From the NCBI RefSeq assembly GCF_022760925.1, contig NZ_JAKTNT010000014.1, positions 1 through 64,000 on the forward strand: a stretch of DNA of 64,000 bases. The letters are read 5' to 3'. The notes below the pieces were generated by a model. The model worked only from the letters and a program-made list of their open reading frames with translations. It was not told the DNA's origin and searched no databases. The DNA is from Thermus hydrothermalis. Lineage in GTDB: Bacteria; Deinococcota; Deinococci; Deinococcales; Thermaceae. Position numbers and translations under genes: made by a program. Shown one piece after another: positions 46,842 through 55,292 of the stretch (the stretch's first letter is position 1; every line of letters starts with the position of its first letter).

Positions 46842-47062
46842 GCTTTGGGCTCCTCCTTGGCCGGGGCGGGCTCCGCCTTAGGCTTCACCTCTTCCTTCAC
46901 GTCCACCGCCTTCTCCAGCTCCTCGCGGATCTCCTGCGCCCCCCGCTTGAACTCCCGGATGCTCTGGCCCAAGGAGCGGCCCAGCTCAGGAAGCTTCTTG
47001 GGCCCGAAGATGAGGAGGGCCACCACCAGGATCACCAGGATTTCCGGCATGCCCAGGTTCAT
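46838..47062 (-). CDS. tatA: Sec-independent translocase TatA
   Basis: 74 residues: one membrane helix (MNLGMPEILVILVVALLIFG), the FGPKKLPELGRSLGQSIREFKRG amphipathic hinge, and a charged tail rich in Glu/Lys/Pro. Forms the variable pore with TatC. Start ATG 47062 lies 6 nt after TAAACT. Confidence 0.94.
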   Translation of the reverse strand: MNLGMPEILVILVVALLIFGPKKLPELGRSLGQSIREFKRGAQEIREELEKAVDVKEEVKPKAEPAPAKEEPKA

Positions 47063-47068
47063 AGCCCC

Positions 47069-47074
47069 AGTTTA
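47069..47074 (-). promoter_or_regulatory. Extended -10 element TGC-TAAACT before tatA (leaderless)
   Basis: Minus-strand TAAACT with TGC directly upstream, followed by exactly 6 nt and the tatA ATG. Confidence 0.6.
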
Positions 47075-47102
47075 GCACCCCTCCTGAAGGAGGAATGAAG
47101 CC

Positions 47103-48464
47103 CTAGCCCTCCTCCCGCTTCCGCTTGGCGTAGCCCTCGAGGTTCCGCTGCCGCCCCCGGGCCACGGCCAAGGCGTCCTCCGGCACGTCGTGGGTGATGA
47201 CGCTCCCCGCCCCCACCATGGCCCCATCCCCCACCCGCACCGGGGCCACCAGGACGCTATTGGAGCCGATGAAGGCGTTTTTGCCGATCAGCGTCTTGTG
47301 CTTGCGCTTGCCGTCGTAGTTGGCGGTGATGACCCCCGCCCCCACGTTGGTCCCCTCCCCCACCTCCGCATCCCCCAGGTAGGCCAGGTGCCCCGCCTTG
47401 ACCCCGGGGTGGAGGAGGCTATTCTTCACCTCCACGAAGTTCCCCACGTGGACCCCCTCCTTGAGCACCGCCCCGGGGCGGAGCCGGGCCAAGGGCCCGG
47501 CGTCGGCTCCCGGGAAGAGGTGGGCCCCCTGGACCACGGTGTGGGCGTGGACCTTGGCCCCGGGTTCCAGGGTGGTGTCCTCCAGGAGGGCGTACGCCCC
47601 CACCTCGCACCCCTCCCCGATCCGCGTCCTCCCCTTAAGCACCACCCCAGGCCAGAGGGTCACGTCGGGGGCGAGCTCCACCGAGGGCTCCAGGTAGATG
47701 GTTTCGGGGAGGACCATGCGCACGCCCCTTCGCATCCACTCGGCGCGCAGGCGGGCCAAGAGCACCCCCTCCACCCGGGCCAGCTCCTCGCGGGTATTCA
47801 CCCCCAAAGCCTCCGCCGCCTCGCCCCGCACCGCCACCACCCGCTTGCCGTGGGCCCGGTAGATGGCGATGAGGTCGGGGAGGTAGTACTCCTGGGCGGC
47901 GTTTTCGTTTTTCACCTCCTTGAGGGCCTGGAAGAGGAAGCCGTCAAAGGCGTAGGCCCCGGCGTTCACCTCCCGGATGGCCCTGACCTCGGGGGAAGCG
48001 TCCTTCTCCTCCACGTTGGCCACCACGTCTTCCCCATCCCTGAGGATGCGGCCATAGCCCGTGGGGTTTTCCAGTTCCACGGTGAGGAGGGCCATCCCCG
48101 CCCCTTCCGCCACCTTGGCCAGTAGGGCCTTTAGGGTTTCCGGGGAAAGGAGGGGGGTATCCCCCTGGGTCACCAAAAAGGGGCCGGCGAAGTCCTTAAG
48201 GAGAGCCTCCGCCTGCAAGAGAGCGTGGGCGGTGCCGAGCTGCGCCTCCTGGCGGACCGTCTCCACCGGGTAGCCCCTTAGGGCCGCCTCCACCTCCTCC
48301 GCCCCGTGGCCCACCACCACCACAAGCCTTTCCGGGCCCAGGGCCAAGGCGGTTTCCACGGCGTATAGGAGCATGGGCTTGCCCAAAAGGGGGTGCAGGA
48401 CCTTGGGCAGGCGGGACTTCATCCTGGTCCCCTGCCCTGCGGCCAGGATCACGTGCGCATGCAT
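47103..48464 (-). CDS. glmU: Bifunctional GlmU (UDP-GlcNAc pyrophosphorylase / GlcN-1-P acetyltransferase)
   Basis: 453 residues. N-terminal nucleotidyltransferase with LAAGQGTRMKSRLPKVLHPLLGKPM and TQGDTPLL; C-terminal left-handed beta helix (repeats such as GPLARLRPGAVLKEGVHVGNFVEVKN, LAYLGDAEVGEGTNVGAGVITANYDG). Makes UDP-GlcNAc for peptidoglycan. A hairpin CCTCC-TTCA-GGAGG follows the stop without a T-tract. Confidence 0.96.
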   Translation of the reverse strand: MHAHVILAAGQGTRMKSRLPKVLHPLLGKPMLLYAVETALALGPERLVVVVGHGAEEVEAALRGYPVETVRQEAQLGTAHALLQAEALLKDFAGPFLVTQGDTPLLSPETLKALLAKVAEGAGMALLTVELENPTGYGRILRDGEDVVANVEEKDASPEVRAIREVNAGAYAFDGFLFQALKEVKNENAAQEYYLPDLIAIYRAHGKRVVAVRGEAAEALGVNTREELARVEGVLLARLRAEWMRRGVRMVLPETIYLEPSVELAPDVTLWPGVVLKGRTRIGEGCEVGAYALLEDTTLEPGAKVHAHTVVQGAHLFPGADAGPLARLRPGAVLKEGVHVGNFVEVKNSLLHPGVKAGHLAYLGDAEVGEGTNVGAGVITANYDGKRKHKTLIGKNAFIGSNSVLVAPVRVGDGAMVGAGSVITHDVPEDALAVARGRQRNLEGYAKRKREEG

Positions 48465-48470
48465 AAGGCT

Positions 48471-48476
48471 ATGCTA
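48471..48476 (-). promoter_or_regulatory. -10 element TAGCAT before glmU (leaderless)
   Basis: Minus-strand TAGCAT, which begins with the lgt stop codon, is followed by exactly 6 nt and the glmU ATG. Confidence 0.5.
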
Positions 48477-49325
48477 CCCCGAGGCCACCTTTCCCTGGCC
48501 CAGGCGCCTAAGCATGTAGAGGGACAAGAGGATGAGGGGCAGGCTCACCACCTGGGTGGCGGTGAAGAGGCCGATGCCCAGCTCGTCGTTGCGGTAGACG
48601 GGAAGCCAAAGGGGGTTCAGGCGGAAAGGCTCTTCCAAGACGGAGCGGAGGACGCTATACCAAAGGAGGAAGTTCCAGAAGGCGTAGCCGGGGAAGGGGT
48701 TTTTCCGCAGCCAGTAGAGGGAAAGGGGGAGGAGGATAACCCCCACCAAGGCCCCGTAGACCTGGGTGAGGTGGACGGGCCCCCTTAAGAGCTCGGCGCA
48801 CCGGTAGACCTGGGAGATGTCGTCAACCCCCGGGCAGACCCCGGGAAACCCCTTGGCCCACTCCGGCCAGGTGAAGCCGATGGGCAAGGTGGTCAGGCGG
48901 CCCACGGTGTCCGAGCCGTTCATGAGGTTGCCGATCCGCCCGGCGATGATCCCCAAGGCCACCCCGGGGGTGGCGGCGTCCAGGTAGGGCCAAAGGGGGT
49001 AGCCCTTTTTCCGGTGGTAGTAGAAGAAGACCAGCGCCCCGCCCAAAACCGCCCCGTGGAAGGAAAGCCCCCCATGCCAGACGTAAAGGACCTCCAGGGG
49101 GTTTTGCAGGAAGTAGCCGGGGGAGGTGAGGACGTAGCCGAGCCTGGCCCCCACCACCCCAAAGACCACCGCCCAAAAGGCCACGGTTTCAAACCGCTCC
49201 GCATCCAAGCCCCACGCCTTCAGGCGGCGCTTGGCGAGCTCAAAGCCGATAAAGATGGCGAGGGTCAGGAGGAAGCCGTACCACTGGATGCGCAAGGGTC
49301 CGATCTGGATCATCGTGGGGTCCAT
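48474..49325 (-). CDS. lgt: Prolipoprotein diacylglyceryl transferase
   Basis: 283 residues, seven helices. Transfers diacylglycerol to the lipobox Cys. The Lgt signature [17 protein letters not shown] is present (GNFMN-type region), with [14 protein letters not shown] and [10 protein letters not shown]. The lipoproteins in this window (6454, 23208, 40038) are its substrates. Follows the glutaredoxin gene by 3 bp. Confidence 0.95.
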   Translation of the reverse strand: MDPTMIQIGPLRIQWYGFLLTLAIFIGFELAKRRLKAWGLDAERFETVAFWAVVFGVVGARLGYVLTSPGYFLQNPLEVLYVWHGGLSFHGAVLGGALVFFYYHRKKGYPLWPYLDAATPGVALGIIAGRIGNLMNGSDTVGRLTTLPIGFTWPEWAKGFPGVCPGVDDISQVYRCAELLRGPVHLTQVYGALVGVILLPLSLYWLRKNPFPGYAFWNFLLWYSVLRSVLEEPFRLNPLWLPVYRNDELGIGLFTATQVVSLPLILLSLYMLRRLGQGKVASG

Positions 49326-49328
49326 GGC

Positions 49329-49562
49329 TCACCCCTTTAGGCGCTCTTTTATCAGGGCCACGAGCTCCTTTTCCCCAAAAGCCCCCTCCAAAAGCACCTC
49401 ATCCCCTAGGAGGAGCACGGGGACCCGGAAGGTATAGAGGCGGAAAAGCTCCGGGTCTTGGTCCACATCCCGGCGGACGTAGGGCACTCCCAAGGTCCAG
49501 AGGGCCCTTTCCGCCTTCTCGCAAAGCCCGCACCCCTGGCGGGTGACGAAGACAAGCTCCAT
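49329..49562 (-). CDS. Glutaredoxin-like protein
   Basis: 77 residues from the second in-frame ATG (49562, MELVFVTRQGCGLC); an ATG 4 codons upstream (49574) is the alternative. Thioredoxin fold with CGLC active site, cis-Pro in RVPVLLLGD. The second start is preceded by TATGCT and 7 nt. Small thiol-redox protein of the NrdH/DUF836 type; partner unknown. Confidence 0.85.
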   Translation of the reverse strand: MELVFVTRQGCGLCEKAERALWTLGVPYVRRDVDQDPELFRLYTFRVPVLLLGDEVLLEGAFGEKELVALIKERLKG

Positions 49563-49577
49563 GCCCTCAAGCATACG

Positions 49578-50054
49578 CTAGAAGACGGCCCGGACCACCA
49601 AGAGGCCCATGGCCAGGTGGACGAGGACCTTGGCCACCACGCCCCCCATGAGGCCCACCAGGGTGCCCCAGGCGGCCCTCAGGGCCTCCTCCGGCTTTCG
49701 GCCCGCCAGGTACTCCAAGAAAAAGGCCAGGAGGAAGGGGAGCACCAAGACCCCCACCACCCCCAGGAAAAGGCCCAGGACGCCCCCCAGAAAGGCCCCC
49801 CATAACCCCGCCCGGCCCGCCCCGTAGCGCCTGGCCCCCCAGAGGGCCGCCAGGTTGTCCAGGGTCATGGCCAAAAGGGCCAGGGCACCGAGGCCAAGCC
49901 AAAGCCCCAGGGAAAGCTCCCGGAAACCCAAGAGGAGCTCGTGCACGAAGGCGGCGAAAAGGATCACCAAGGTGGCGGGCACGAAGGGCACGAAGGTGAG
50001 GAGAACCCCCGCCACCCAAAGGACCACGAAGAGCCAGTCCGCAAAGGCCTCCAC
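49578..50054 (-). CDS. DUF456 membrane protein
   Basis: 158 residues with five to six hydrophobic helices and the Gly-rich GAFLGGVLGLFLGVVGVLVLPFLLAFFLEYLAGRKPEEALRAAWGTLVG motif of DUF456. Function unknown. Start is the GTG at 50054 after TAGGCT and 6 nt. Confidence 0.85.
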   Translation of the reverse strand: MEAFADWLFVVLWVAGVLLTFVPFVPATLVILFAAFVHELLLGFRELSLGLWLGLGALALLAMTLDNLAALWGARRYGAGRAGLWGAFLGGVLGLFLGVVGVLVLPFLLAFFLEYLAGRKPEEALRAAWGTLVGLMGGVVAKVLVHLAMGLLVVRAVF

Positions 50055-50060
50055 GGCCCA

Positions 50061-50066
50061 AGCCTA
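50061..50066 (-). promoter_or_regulatory. -10-like TAGGCT before the DUF456 gene (leaderless)
   Basis: Minus-strand TAGGCT followed by exactly 6 nt and the GTG at 50054. Only TA---T of the consensus is kept. Confidence 0.45.
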
Positions 50067-50140
50067 GGGCAAGGGGAGATGAGAAGGGCAAGGGACATCC
50101 GCCACCCCTAAAGGCCGTAAGCTCAGGGGTAGGAGGCGGT

Positions 50141-51202
50141 ATGGACTTTGGCCTACCCAAGGAACGGACGCGCCTAAAAATCCCCCCTTCGCTTGGGGAG
50201 GAGGTGCGGGAAGGCCGGGTGGCCCTCACCCCTCAAGGGGTGCGGGAGCTCGTGGCCCGGGGCCACCGGGTCTACGTGGAGCGGGGGGCCGGGGAACGGG
50301 CGGGCTTCCCGGACGAGGCCTACGAGGAGGCAGGGGCCACCTTGGTGAGCCGGGAGGAGGCCTTCGGCCGGGGCGAGGTGGTGCTCAAGGTGGGGCGGCC
50401 CACCCTCGAGGAGATCGCCCTCCTGCGCCCCGGGGCCACCCTCATGGGCTTCCTGCACCTGGCGGTGGCGGAAACGGGTCTCCTGGAGGCCATGGCGGAA
50501 AAGGGCCTTAGCGCCATCGGCTACGAGCTCATCGGGGAAGGCGTCAAGCGCCCCATCCTCAAGGCCATGAGCGAGATCGCCGGGCGCATGGCCCCGCAGA
50601 TTGCGGGGAGGCTCCTCGAGGCCCCCCTGGGCCCGGGCATGCTCCTCTCCGGCCTCCCCGGCATCCCCCCGGCGGACGTGGTCATCCTGGGGGCGGGCAC
50701 CCTGGGCCGGGCGGCGGCCCGGGCCTTTCTGGGGGCCGGGGCTTCCGTCTACCTCCTGGACAAGGAGCTTTCCGCCCTGGAGGAGGCGAGCCGGGAGGCC
50801 CCCGGGGCCATCACCGCCCTGGTCACCCAAAGCCGCCTGGAGCGGTACGTGGCCTTCGCCGACGTCCTGGTGGGGGCGGTGGCGGTGCCGGGGGAAAGGG
50901 CCCCCGTGCTCCTCAGCCGGGAGCTCCTTTCCCGCATGCGCCGGGGCTCGGTGCTCTTGGACTTCGCCATTGACCAAGGGGGCGTGGCGGAAACGAGCCG
51001 ACTTGGCATCTACCAGGAGCTCGGCGTCACCCACTTCTGCCTGCCCAACGTCCCCGCCCTGGTACCCCGCACGGCGAGCCACGCCCTCACCGCCACGCTC
51101 CTTCCCTTCCTGCTCCAGGTGGAGGAGGACCCCCTTAAGGTCCCCGCCCTGCGCCAAGGGGCCTACCTCCTCCTGGGCCAGAAAGGAGGCCACCTAGAAT
51201 GA
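50141..51202 (+). CDS. AlaDH/PNT-family paralogue
   Basis: 353 residues. Keeps the N-terminal family pattern in divergent form (SLGEEVREGRVALTPQGVREL), K83 in VLKVGRP, H106 in MGFLHL, the Rossmann GAGTLGRAA at 184-192 and DQGG (about residue 283). The PKEI...NRVA start motif of true AlaDH is changed, so substrate may differ (for example another amino acid, or a saccharopine/lysine-type reaction). It overlaps the CoA-transferase gene by 4 bp, unlike the ald locus at 9216. Confidence 0.8.
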   Translation: MDFGLPKERTRLKIPPSLGEEVREGRVALTPQGVRELVARGHRVYVERGAGERAGFPDEAYEEAGATLVSREEAFGRGEVVLKVGRPTLEEIALLRPGATLMGFLHLAVAETGLLEAMAEKGLSAIGYELIGEGVKRPILKAMSEIAGRMAPQIAGRLLEAPLGPGMLLSGLPGIPPADVVILGAGTLGRAAARAFLGAGASVYLLDKELSALEEASREAPGAITALVTQSRLERYVAFADVLVGAVAVPGERAPVLLSRELLSRMRRGSVLLDFAIDQGGVAETSRLGIYQELGVTHFCLPNVPALVPRTASHALTATLLPFLLQVEEDPLKVPALRQGAYLLLGQKGGHLE

Positions 51203-52527
51203 GCTACCGCAAGAAGCTCACCTCCCCCGAGGACGCCGTGACCCTCATCCGCTCGGGGATGCGGGTCTTCGTTTCCGGCAACGCCGCCACCCCCACGCCC
51301 CTCCTCAAGGCCCTCGCCGCCCGCAAGGACGAGCTTGAAGGGGTGGAGCTCGTCCACCTCCTCCAGATGGGGGAAGACCCCTTCGCAAGCCCCGAGATGG
51401 AGGGGCACTTCCGCCGCCGCTCCCTCTTCGTGGGCCCGGCGGACCGGGAAGCGGTGAACCAGGGCCGGGCGGACTACGTGCCCATCATGCTCCACCAAGT
51501 GCCCTGGCTCTTCAAAAGGCGCATCCTGCCCCTGGACGCCGCCATCATCCAGGTATCCCCGCCGGACGAGCACGGCTTCTGCTCCTTGGGGGTGGAGGTG
51601 ATCGCCACCAAGGCGGCGGTGGAGGCGGCCCCCATCGTGATCGCCATGGTGAACCCCAGGATGCCGAGAACCCTGGGGGACACCTTCGTCCACGTGTCCC
51701 GCCTCACCGCCATCGTGGAGGTGGACTGGCCCCTGCCCGAGCTAAAGCGGGAAGGCTTCGGCGAGGTGGAGCGGAAAATCGGGGAGCACGTGGCGAGCCT
51801 CATTGAGGACGGGGCCACCCTGCAGATGGGCATCGGGGCCATCCCCGACGCCGTCTTGGCCAGCCTCTCGGGGCGGCGGGACTTGGGCGTGCACACGGAG
51901 ATGATCTCCGACGGGGTCCTCGAGGCCTGGGAAAAGGGCCTCATCACCGGGGCCAAGAAGACCCTCCACCCGGGCAAGATCATCGGCACCTTCGTCCTGG
52001 GCTCGGAAAGGCTTTACCGCTTCGTCCACGACAACCCCCTCTTTGAGCTCCACCCCGCCGACTACGTGAACGACCCCTTCGTGGTGGCGCAAAACCGCAA
52101 GATGGTGGCCATCAACTCCGCCATTGAGGTGGACCTCACGGGCCAGGTGGTGGCGGACTCCATCGGCACCCGCATCTACTCGGGCTTCGGCGGCCAGTTG
52201 GACTTCATCCGGGGAGCGGCCCGGAGCGAGGGGGGCAAGCCCATCATCGCCCTCCCCTCCACCGCCAAGGGGCATAGCCGCATCGTCCCCTACCTCCGGC
52301 CAGGGGCGGGGGTGGTGACCACCCGGGCCGACGTGCACTACGTGGTGACGGAGTGGGGTATCGCCGAGCTTTTCGGCCGCTCCTTGCGGGAAAGGGCCAA
52401 GGCCCTCATAGAGGTCGCCCACCCCGACTTCCGGGAAGAGCTCACCCGGGCCGCCTGGGAAAGGAAGCTCCTTCCCCGGAGCTACCCCGGCGCCGACCTG
52501 AAGGGCAAAAGCGGGCCCAACTCTTGA
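51199..52527 (+). CDS. Acetyl-CoA hydrolase / CoA-transferase family protein (Cat1/4HB-CoA transferase type)
   Basis: 442 residues. Two-domain CoA transferase with LTSPEDAVTLIRSGMRVFVSGNAATP, DGATLQMGIGAIPDAVLASLSG (Gly-rich CoA-binding) and IGTRIYSGFGGQLDFIRGAARSEGG carrying catalytic features. Could hydrolyse or transfer acetyl-, propionyl- or 4-hydroxybutyryl-CoA. Coupled to the AlaDH paralogue, so it may act on a keto acid-derived CoA. The stop contains the first base of the topA -35. Confidence 0.85.
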   Translation: MSYRKKLTSPEDAVTLIRSGMRVFVSGNAATPTPLLKALAARKDELEGVELVHLLQMGEDPFASPEMEGHFRRRSLFVGPADREAVNQGRADYVPIMLHQVPWLFKRRILPLDAAIIQVSPPDEHGFCSLGVEVIATKAAVEAAPIVIAMVNPRMPRTLGDTFVHVSRLTAIVEVDWPLPELKREGFGEVERKIGEHVASLIEDGATLQMGIGAIPDAVLASLSGRRDLGVHTEMISDGVLEAWEKGLITGAKKTLHPGKIIGTFVLGSERLYRFVHDNPLFELHPADYVNDPFVVAQNRKMVAINSAIEVDLTGQVVADSIGTRIYSGFGGQLDFIRGAARSEGGKPIIALPSTAKGHSRIVPYLRPGAGVVTTRADVHYVVTEWGIAELFGRSLRERAKALIEVAHPDFREELTRAAWERKLLPRSYPGADLKGKSGPNS

Positions 52528-52553
52528 CAACCCCGCCCCCACCCCCCTAAATA
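52524..52553 (+). promoter_or_regulatory. topA promoter
   Basis: Perfect TTGACA (52524-52529), 18 bp, TAAATA (52548-52553), then 7 nt to the ATG at 52561. The -35 overlaps the stop codon of the upstream gene. Confidence 0.75.
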
Positions 52554-52560
52554 GGGGGCG

Positions 52561-55032
52561 ATGCCGAAGAAGCGCACGCAAGGGACCAGCGCACCGGCCA
52601 AGGGCGGGGCCACCACCTTGGTGGTGGTGGAGTCCCCCGCCAAGGCCAAGAGCATCCAGAAGATGCTGGGCCCCGCCTACGAGGTGCGGGCAAGCCGCGG
52701 CCACGTGGCCGACCTCCCCGAGCGGGATTTGGGCGTGGACGTGGAGCGGGACTTCGCCCCCACCTACGAGGTGAAGAAGGACAAGAAGCCCGTGGTGGAG
52801 GAGCTCAAGCGGGCGGCCCAGGGCAAGCGCCTCCTCATCGCCACCGACCCCGACCGGGAAGGGGAGGCCATCGGCTGGCACGTGGCGAGGCTTTTGGGCC
52901 GCAACCCCCAAGAGCCCATCCGGGTGGAGTTCCACGAGATCACCCCCAAGGTGGTGCGCCAAGCGGTGGAACACCCCCGCCCCATTGACCAGAACCTGGT
53001 GGACGCCCAGCAGGCCCGCCGGGTCTTGGACCGCCTCTTGGGCTACAACCTCTCCCCCCTCCTCTCCCTGGAGTTCCGCAAGCGGGCCCTCTCCGCCGGC
53101 CGGGTGCAGAGCGTGGCCCTGAGGCTTGTGGTGGAGCGGGAGGAGGAGATTGAGGCCTTCCAACGGGAGGCGTACTGGCTCCTCAAAGGCCTCTTCCAGG
53201 CGGCGGGAAAGACCTTCCCCGCCCTCCTCCACGAGGTGGACGGCAAGCGCCTTTGGGCGGGGCAAGGGGAGAAGGAGGGGAAGCTCCACCTCAAGACGGA
53301 GGCGGAGGCCAAGGCCCTGGCGGAGGAGGCCCGGAAGCGCCCCTACCGGGTGGTCCGGGTGGAGGTGAAGGAAAGGCGCAAGTCCCCCCCGCCCCCCTTC
53401 ACCACCTCCACCCTCCAGCAAGCGGCAAGCAGCCGCTTGGGCTACACGGCAAGCCGCACCATGCGCATTGCCCAGCGCCTCTACGAGGGGGTGGACCTCC
53501 CCGAGGGCACCGTGGGCCTCATCACCTACATGCGCACGGACTCGGTGCGCATCTCCCCCGAGGCCCTGGCCCTGGCCCGGGAGGTCATCGCCGAGCGCTT
53601 CGGGCCAAGCTTCCTCCCCGAGGCCCCCCGGGTCTACAAAAACCGCAAGGAAGGCGTGCAGGATGCCCACGAGGCCATCCGTCCCACCGACCCAAGGCGC
53701 ACCCCGGAAAGCGTGCGCAAGTACCTTTCTGAGGAGGAGTACCGCCTCTACGACCTCATCTGGCGGCGGTTTTTGGCGAGCCAGATGAAGGACGCCCTCT
53801 ACGAGCAGACGGCGGTGGTCCTCGAGGGCCAAGGAACCCCCCGCCTCCTCTTCCGTGCCTCGGGCTCGGTGCTCAAGTTTGAGGGCTACCTGAAGGCCTG
53901 GGGCAAGGAGGAAGAGGACGAGGAACCCCCGGTGCCCCCGGTGCCGGAAGGCTCCGAGGCCCAGCTTCTGGAAATCACCCCCGAAGAGCGCTTCACCGAG
54001 CCCCCGCCCCGCTACACGGACGCCAGCCTGGTGAAGACCATGGAGGAGCTGGGCATCGGCCGCCCCTCCACTTACGCCCCCACCCTGGAAACCTTGGAAA
54101 AACGTGGGTACGTGGAGCGCAGGGGGCGCACCCTCCTCCCCACCCCCTTGGGCCGGGAGGTGACCCATTACCTGAAGGAGCGCTTCCCCCAGGTGGTGGC
54201 CTACGAGTTCACCGCCCGCATGGAAGACCGCCTGGACCAGGTGGAGGAGGGCAAGGCCCCTTGGCCCCAGGTGGTCTGGGAGTTCTACGAGCCCTTCTTG
54301 GGGGAACTGGCCCAGGTGCCCAAGAAGACCTGCCCCCGGTGCGGCCGCCCCTTGGAGCTCAAGGTGAGCCGCTACGGGCAGTTCCTGGGCTGCACCGGCT
54401 ACCCGGAGTGCACCTACACCGAGCCCCTGGAAAAGCGGGAGGCGGAGCCCATAGGGGAAGCCTGCCCCAAGTGCGGCAAGCCCCTTCTGCGCAAGGAAGG
54501 CCGCTACGGGAGCTTCATCGCCTGCTCGGGCTACCCGGCGTGCGACTACACCCGGGACGATGGCCGGCCCACGGGGCACACCTGCCCCAAGTGCGGCGGC
54601 CGGGTACTGGAAAAAAGGAGCAAGCGGGGCAAGCCCTACTACAAGTGCGAGGAAAACGCCTGCGATTTCCTCTCCTTCTATCCCCTCCTGGACCAAACCT
54701 GCCCAAGCTGCGGCTGGCCTTTGGTCAAAAAGGGGGAGGGCGCCTGCATCAACCCGGGCTGCCCGGCGCACGACCCCAAGCTCCTTCCCGCCCCCAAAAC
54801 CCCAGGCCCCGCCAAGGGCAAGCGAAAGGCCCCAAGCGCCCCCAAACTCCCCCAGGACTTTGAGGCCTTAAAGGCTTTTCTCCCAAGCCTGAAGGAGGAA
54901 GAACGCCAGGCGGTGGAGGCCTTAGCCCAGGGGAAGAAGCTTTCCCCAGAGGAAGCCGCCTTGGCCAAGCGGGCCCTCTTTAAGCTCCGGATGCAAAAGG
55001 GCCGGGCCAAGAAGGAGGTGGCCCCCGCCTGA
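52561..55032 (+). CDS. topA: DNA topoisomerase I
   Basis: 823 residues, type IA. TOPRIM TTLVVVESPAKAKSIQKML and ATDPDREGEAIGWHVA; catalytic Tyr323 in GLITYMRTDSVR. Four C-terminal zinc ribbons: CPRCGRPLEL...CTGYPEC, CPKCGKPLL...CSGYPAC, CPKCGGRVLE...CEENAC and CPSCG...CINPGCPAH. The end is Lys/Pro-rich. Relaxes negative supercoils. It overlaps the small cupin gene by 1 bp. Confidence 0.97.
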   Translation: MPKKRTQGTSAPAKGGATTLVVVESPAKAKSIQKMLGPAYEVRASRGHVADLPERDLGVDVERDFAPTYEVKKDKKPVVEELKRAAQGKRLLIATDPDREGEAIGWHVARLLGRNPQEPIRVEFHEITPKVVRQAVEHPRPIDQNLVDAQQARRVLDRLLGYNLSPLLSLEFRKRALSAGRVQSVALRLVVEREEEIEAFQREAYWLLKGLFQAAGKTFPALLHEVDGKRLWAGQGEKEGKLHLKTEAEAKALAEEARKRPYRVVRVEVKERRKSPPPPFTTSTLQQAASSRLGYTASRTMRIAQRLYEGVDLPEGTVGLITYMRTDSVRISPEALALAREVIAERFGPSFLPEAPRVYKNRKEGVQDAHEAIRPTDPRRTPESVRKYLSEEEYRLYDLIWRRFLASQMKDALYEQTAVVLEGQGTPRLLFRASGSVLKFEGYLKAWGKEEEDEEPPVPPVPEGSEAQLLEITPEERFTEPPPRYTDASLVKTMEELGIGRPSTYAPTLETLEKRGYVERRGRTLLPTPLGREVTHYLKERFPQVVAYEFTARMEDRLDQVEEGKAPWPQVVWEFYEPFLGELAQVPKKTCPRCGRPLELKVSRYGQFLGCTGYPECTYTEPLEKREAEPIGEACPKCGKPLLRKEGRYGSFIACSGYPACDYTRDDGRPTGHTCPKCGGRVLEKRSKRGKPYYKCEENACDFLSFYPLLDQTCPSCGWPLVKKGEGACINPGCPAHDPKLLPAPKTPGPAKGKRKAPSAPKLPQDFEALKAFLPSLKEEERQAVEALAQGKKLSPEEAALAKRALFKLRMQKGRAKKEVAPA

Positions 55033-55292
55033 TGGAAAGCTACAAGCTCCACCTCCTGCGCCTGGCCCGGGCGGAAAGGGTGGAGGTGCCGGGCACCCCC
55101 CTCAAGGCCTACCCCCTCCTCGAGGCGGAAGAGCGCCAAGGGGTCGCTTTTTACCTTCTCTTGGAAGGGGAGCTCGTCATAGACCTCCCCGAGGGGCGCT
55201 ACCTGCACCTCAGAAAAGGGGAAGCCGCCCGGGTCACGGAGCCCCACCGCCTCCTGCCGGTGGAACGGGCGGTGCTTTTGGAGTGGGGCTAG
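55032..55292 (+). CDS. Small cupin-like protein
   Basis: 86 residues with cupin-like beta strands (LRLARAERVEVPGTPLKAYPLLE, GVAFYLLLEGELVIDLPEGRYLHLRKGEAARVTEPHRLLPV). The His metal ligands are mostly missing, so a binding rather than enzymatic role is likely. It starts in the last base of topA. Its 3' end is antisense to the vanW gene by 59 bp. Confidence 0.65.
   Translation: MESYKLHLLRLARAERVEVPGTPLKAYPLLEAEERQGVAFYLLLEGELVIDLPEGRYLHLRKGEAARVTEPHRLLPVERAVLLEWG

Noticed and set aside
51742-54771. A 1009-codon open frame on the minus strand opposite topA and the CoA-transferase gene
   Set aside because: It is the complement of two certain genes; low-complexity residues and no domain. G+C-rich codons rarely give stops in this frame.
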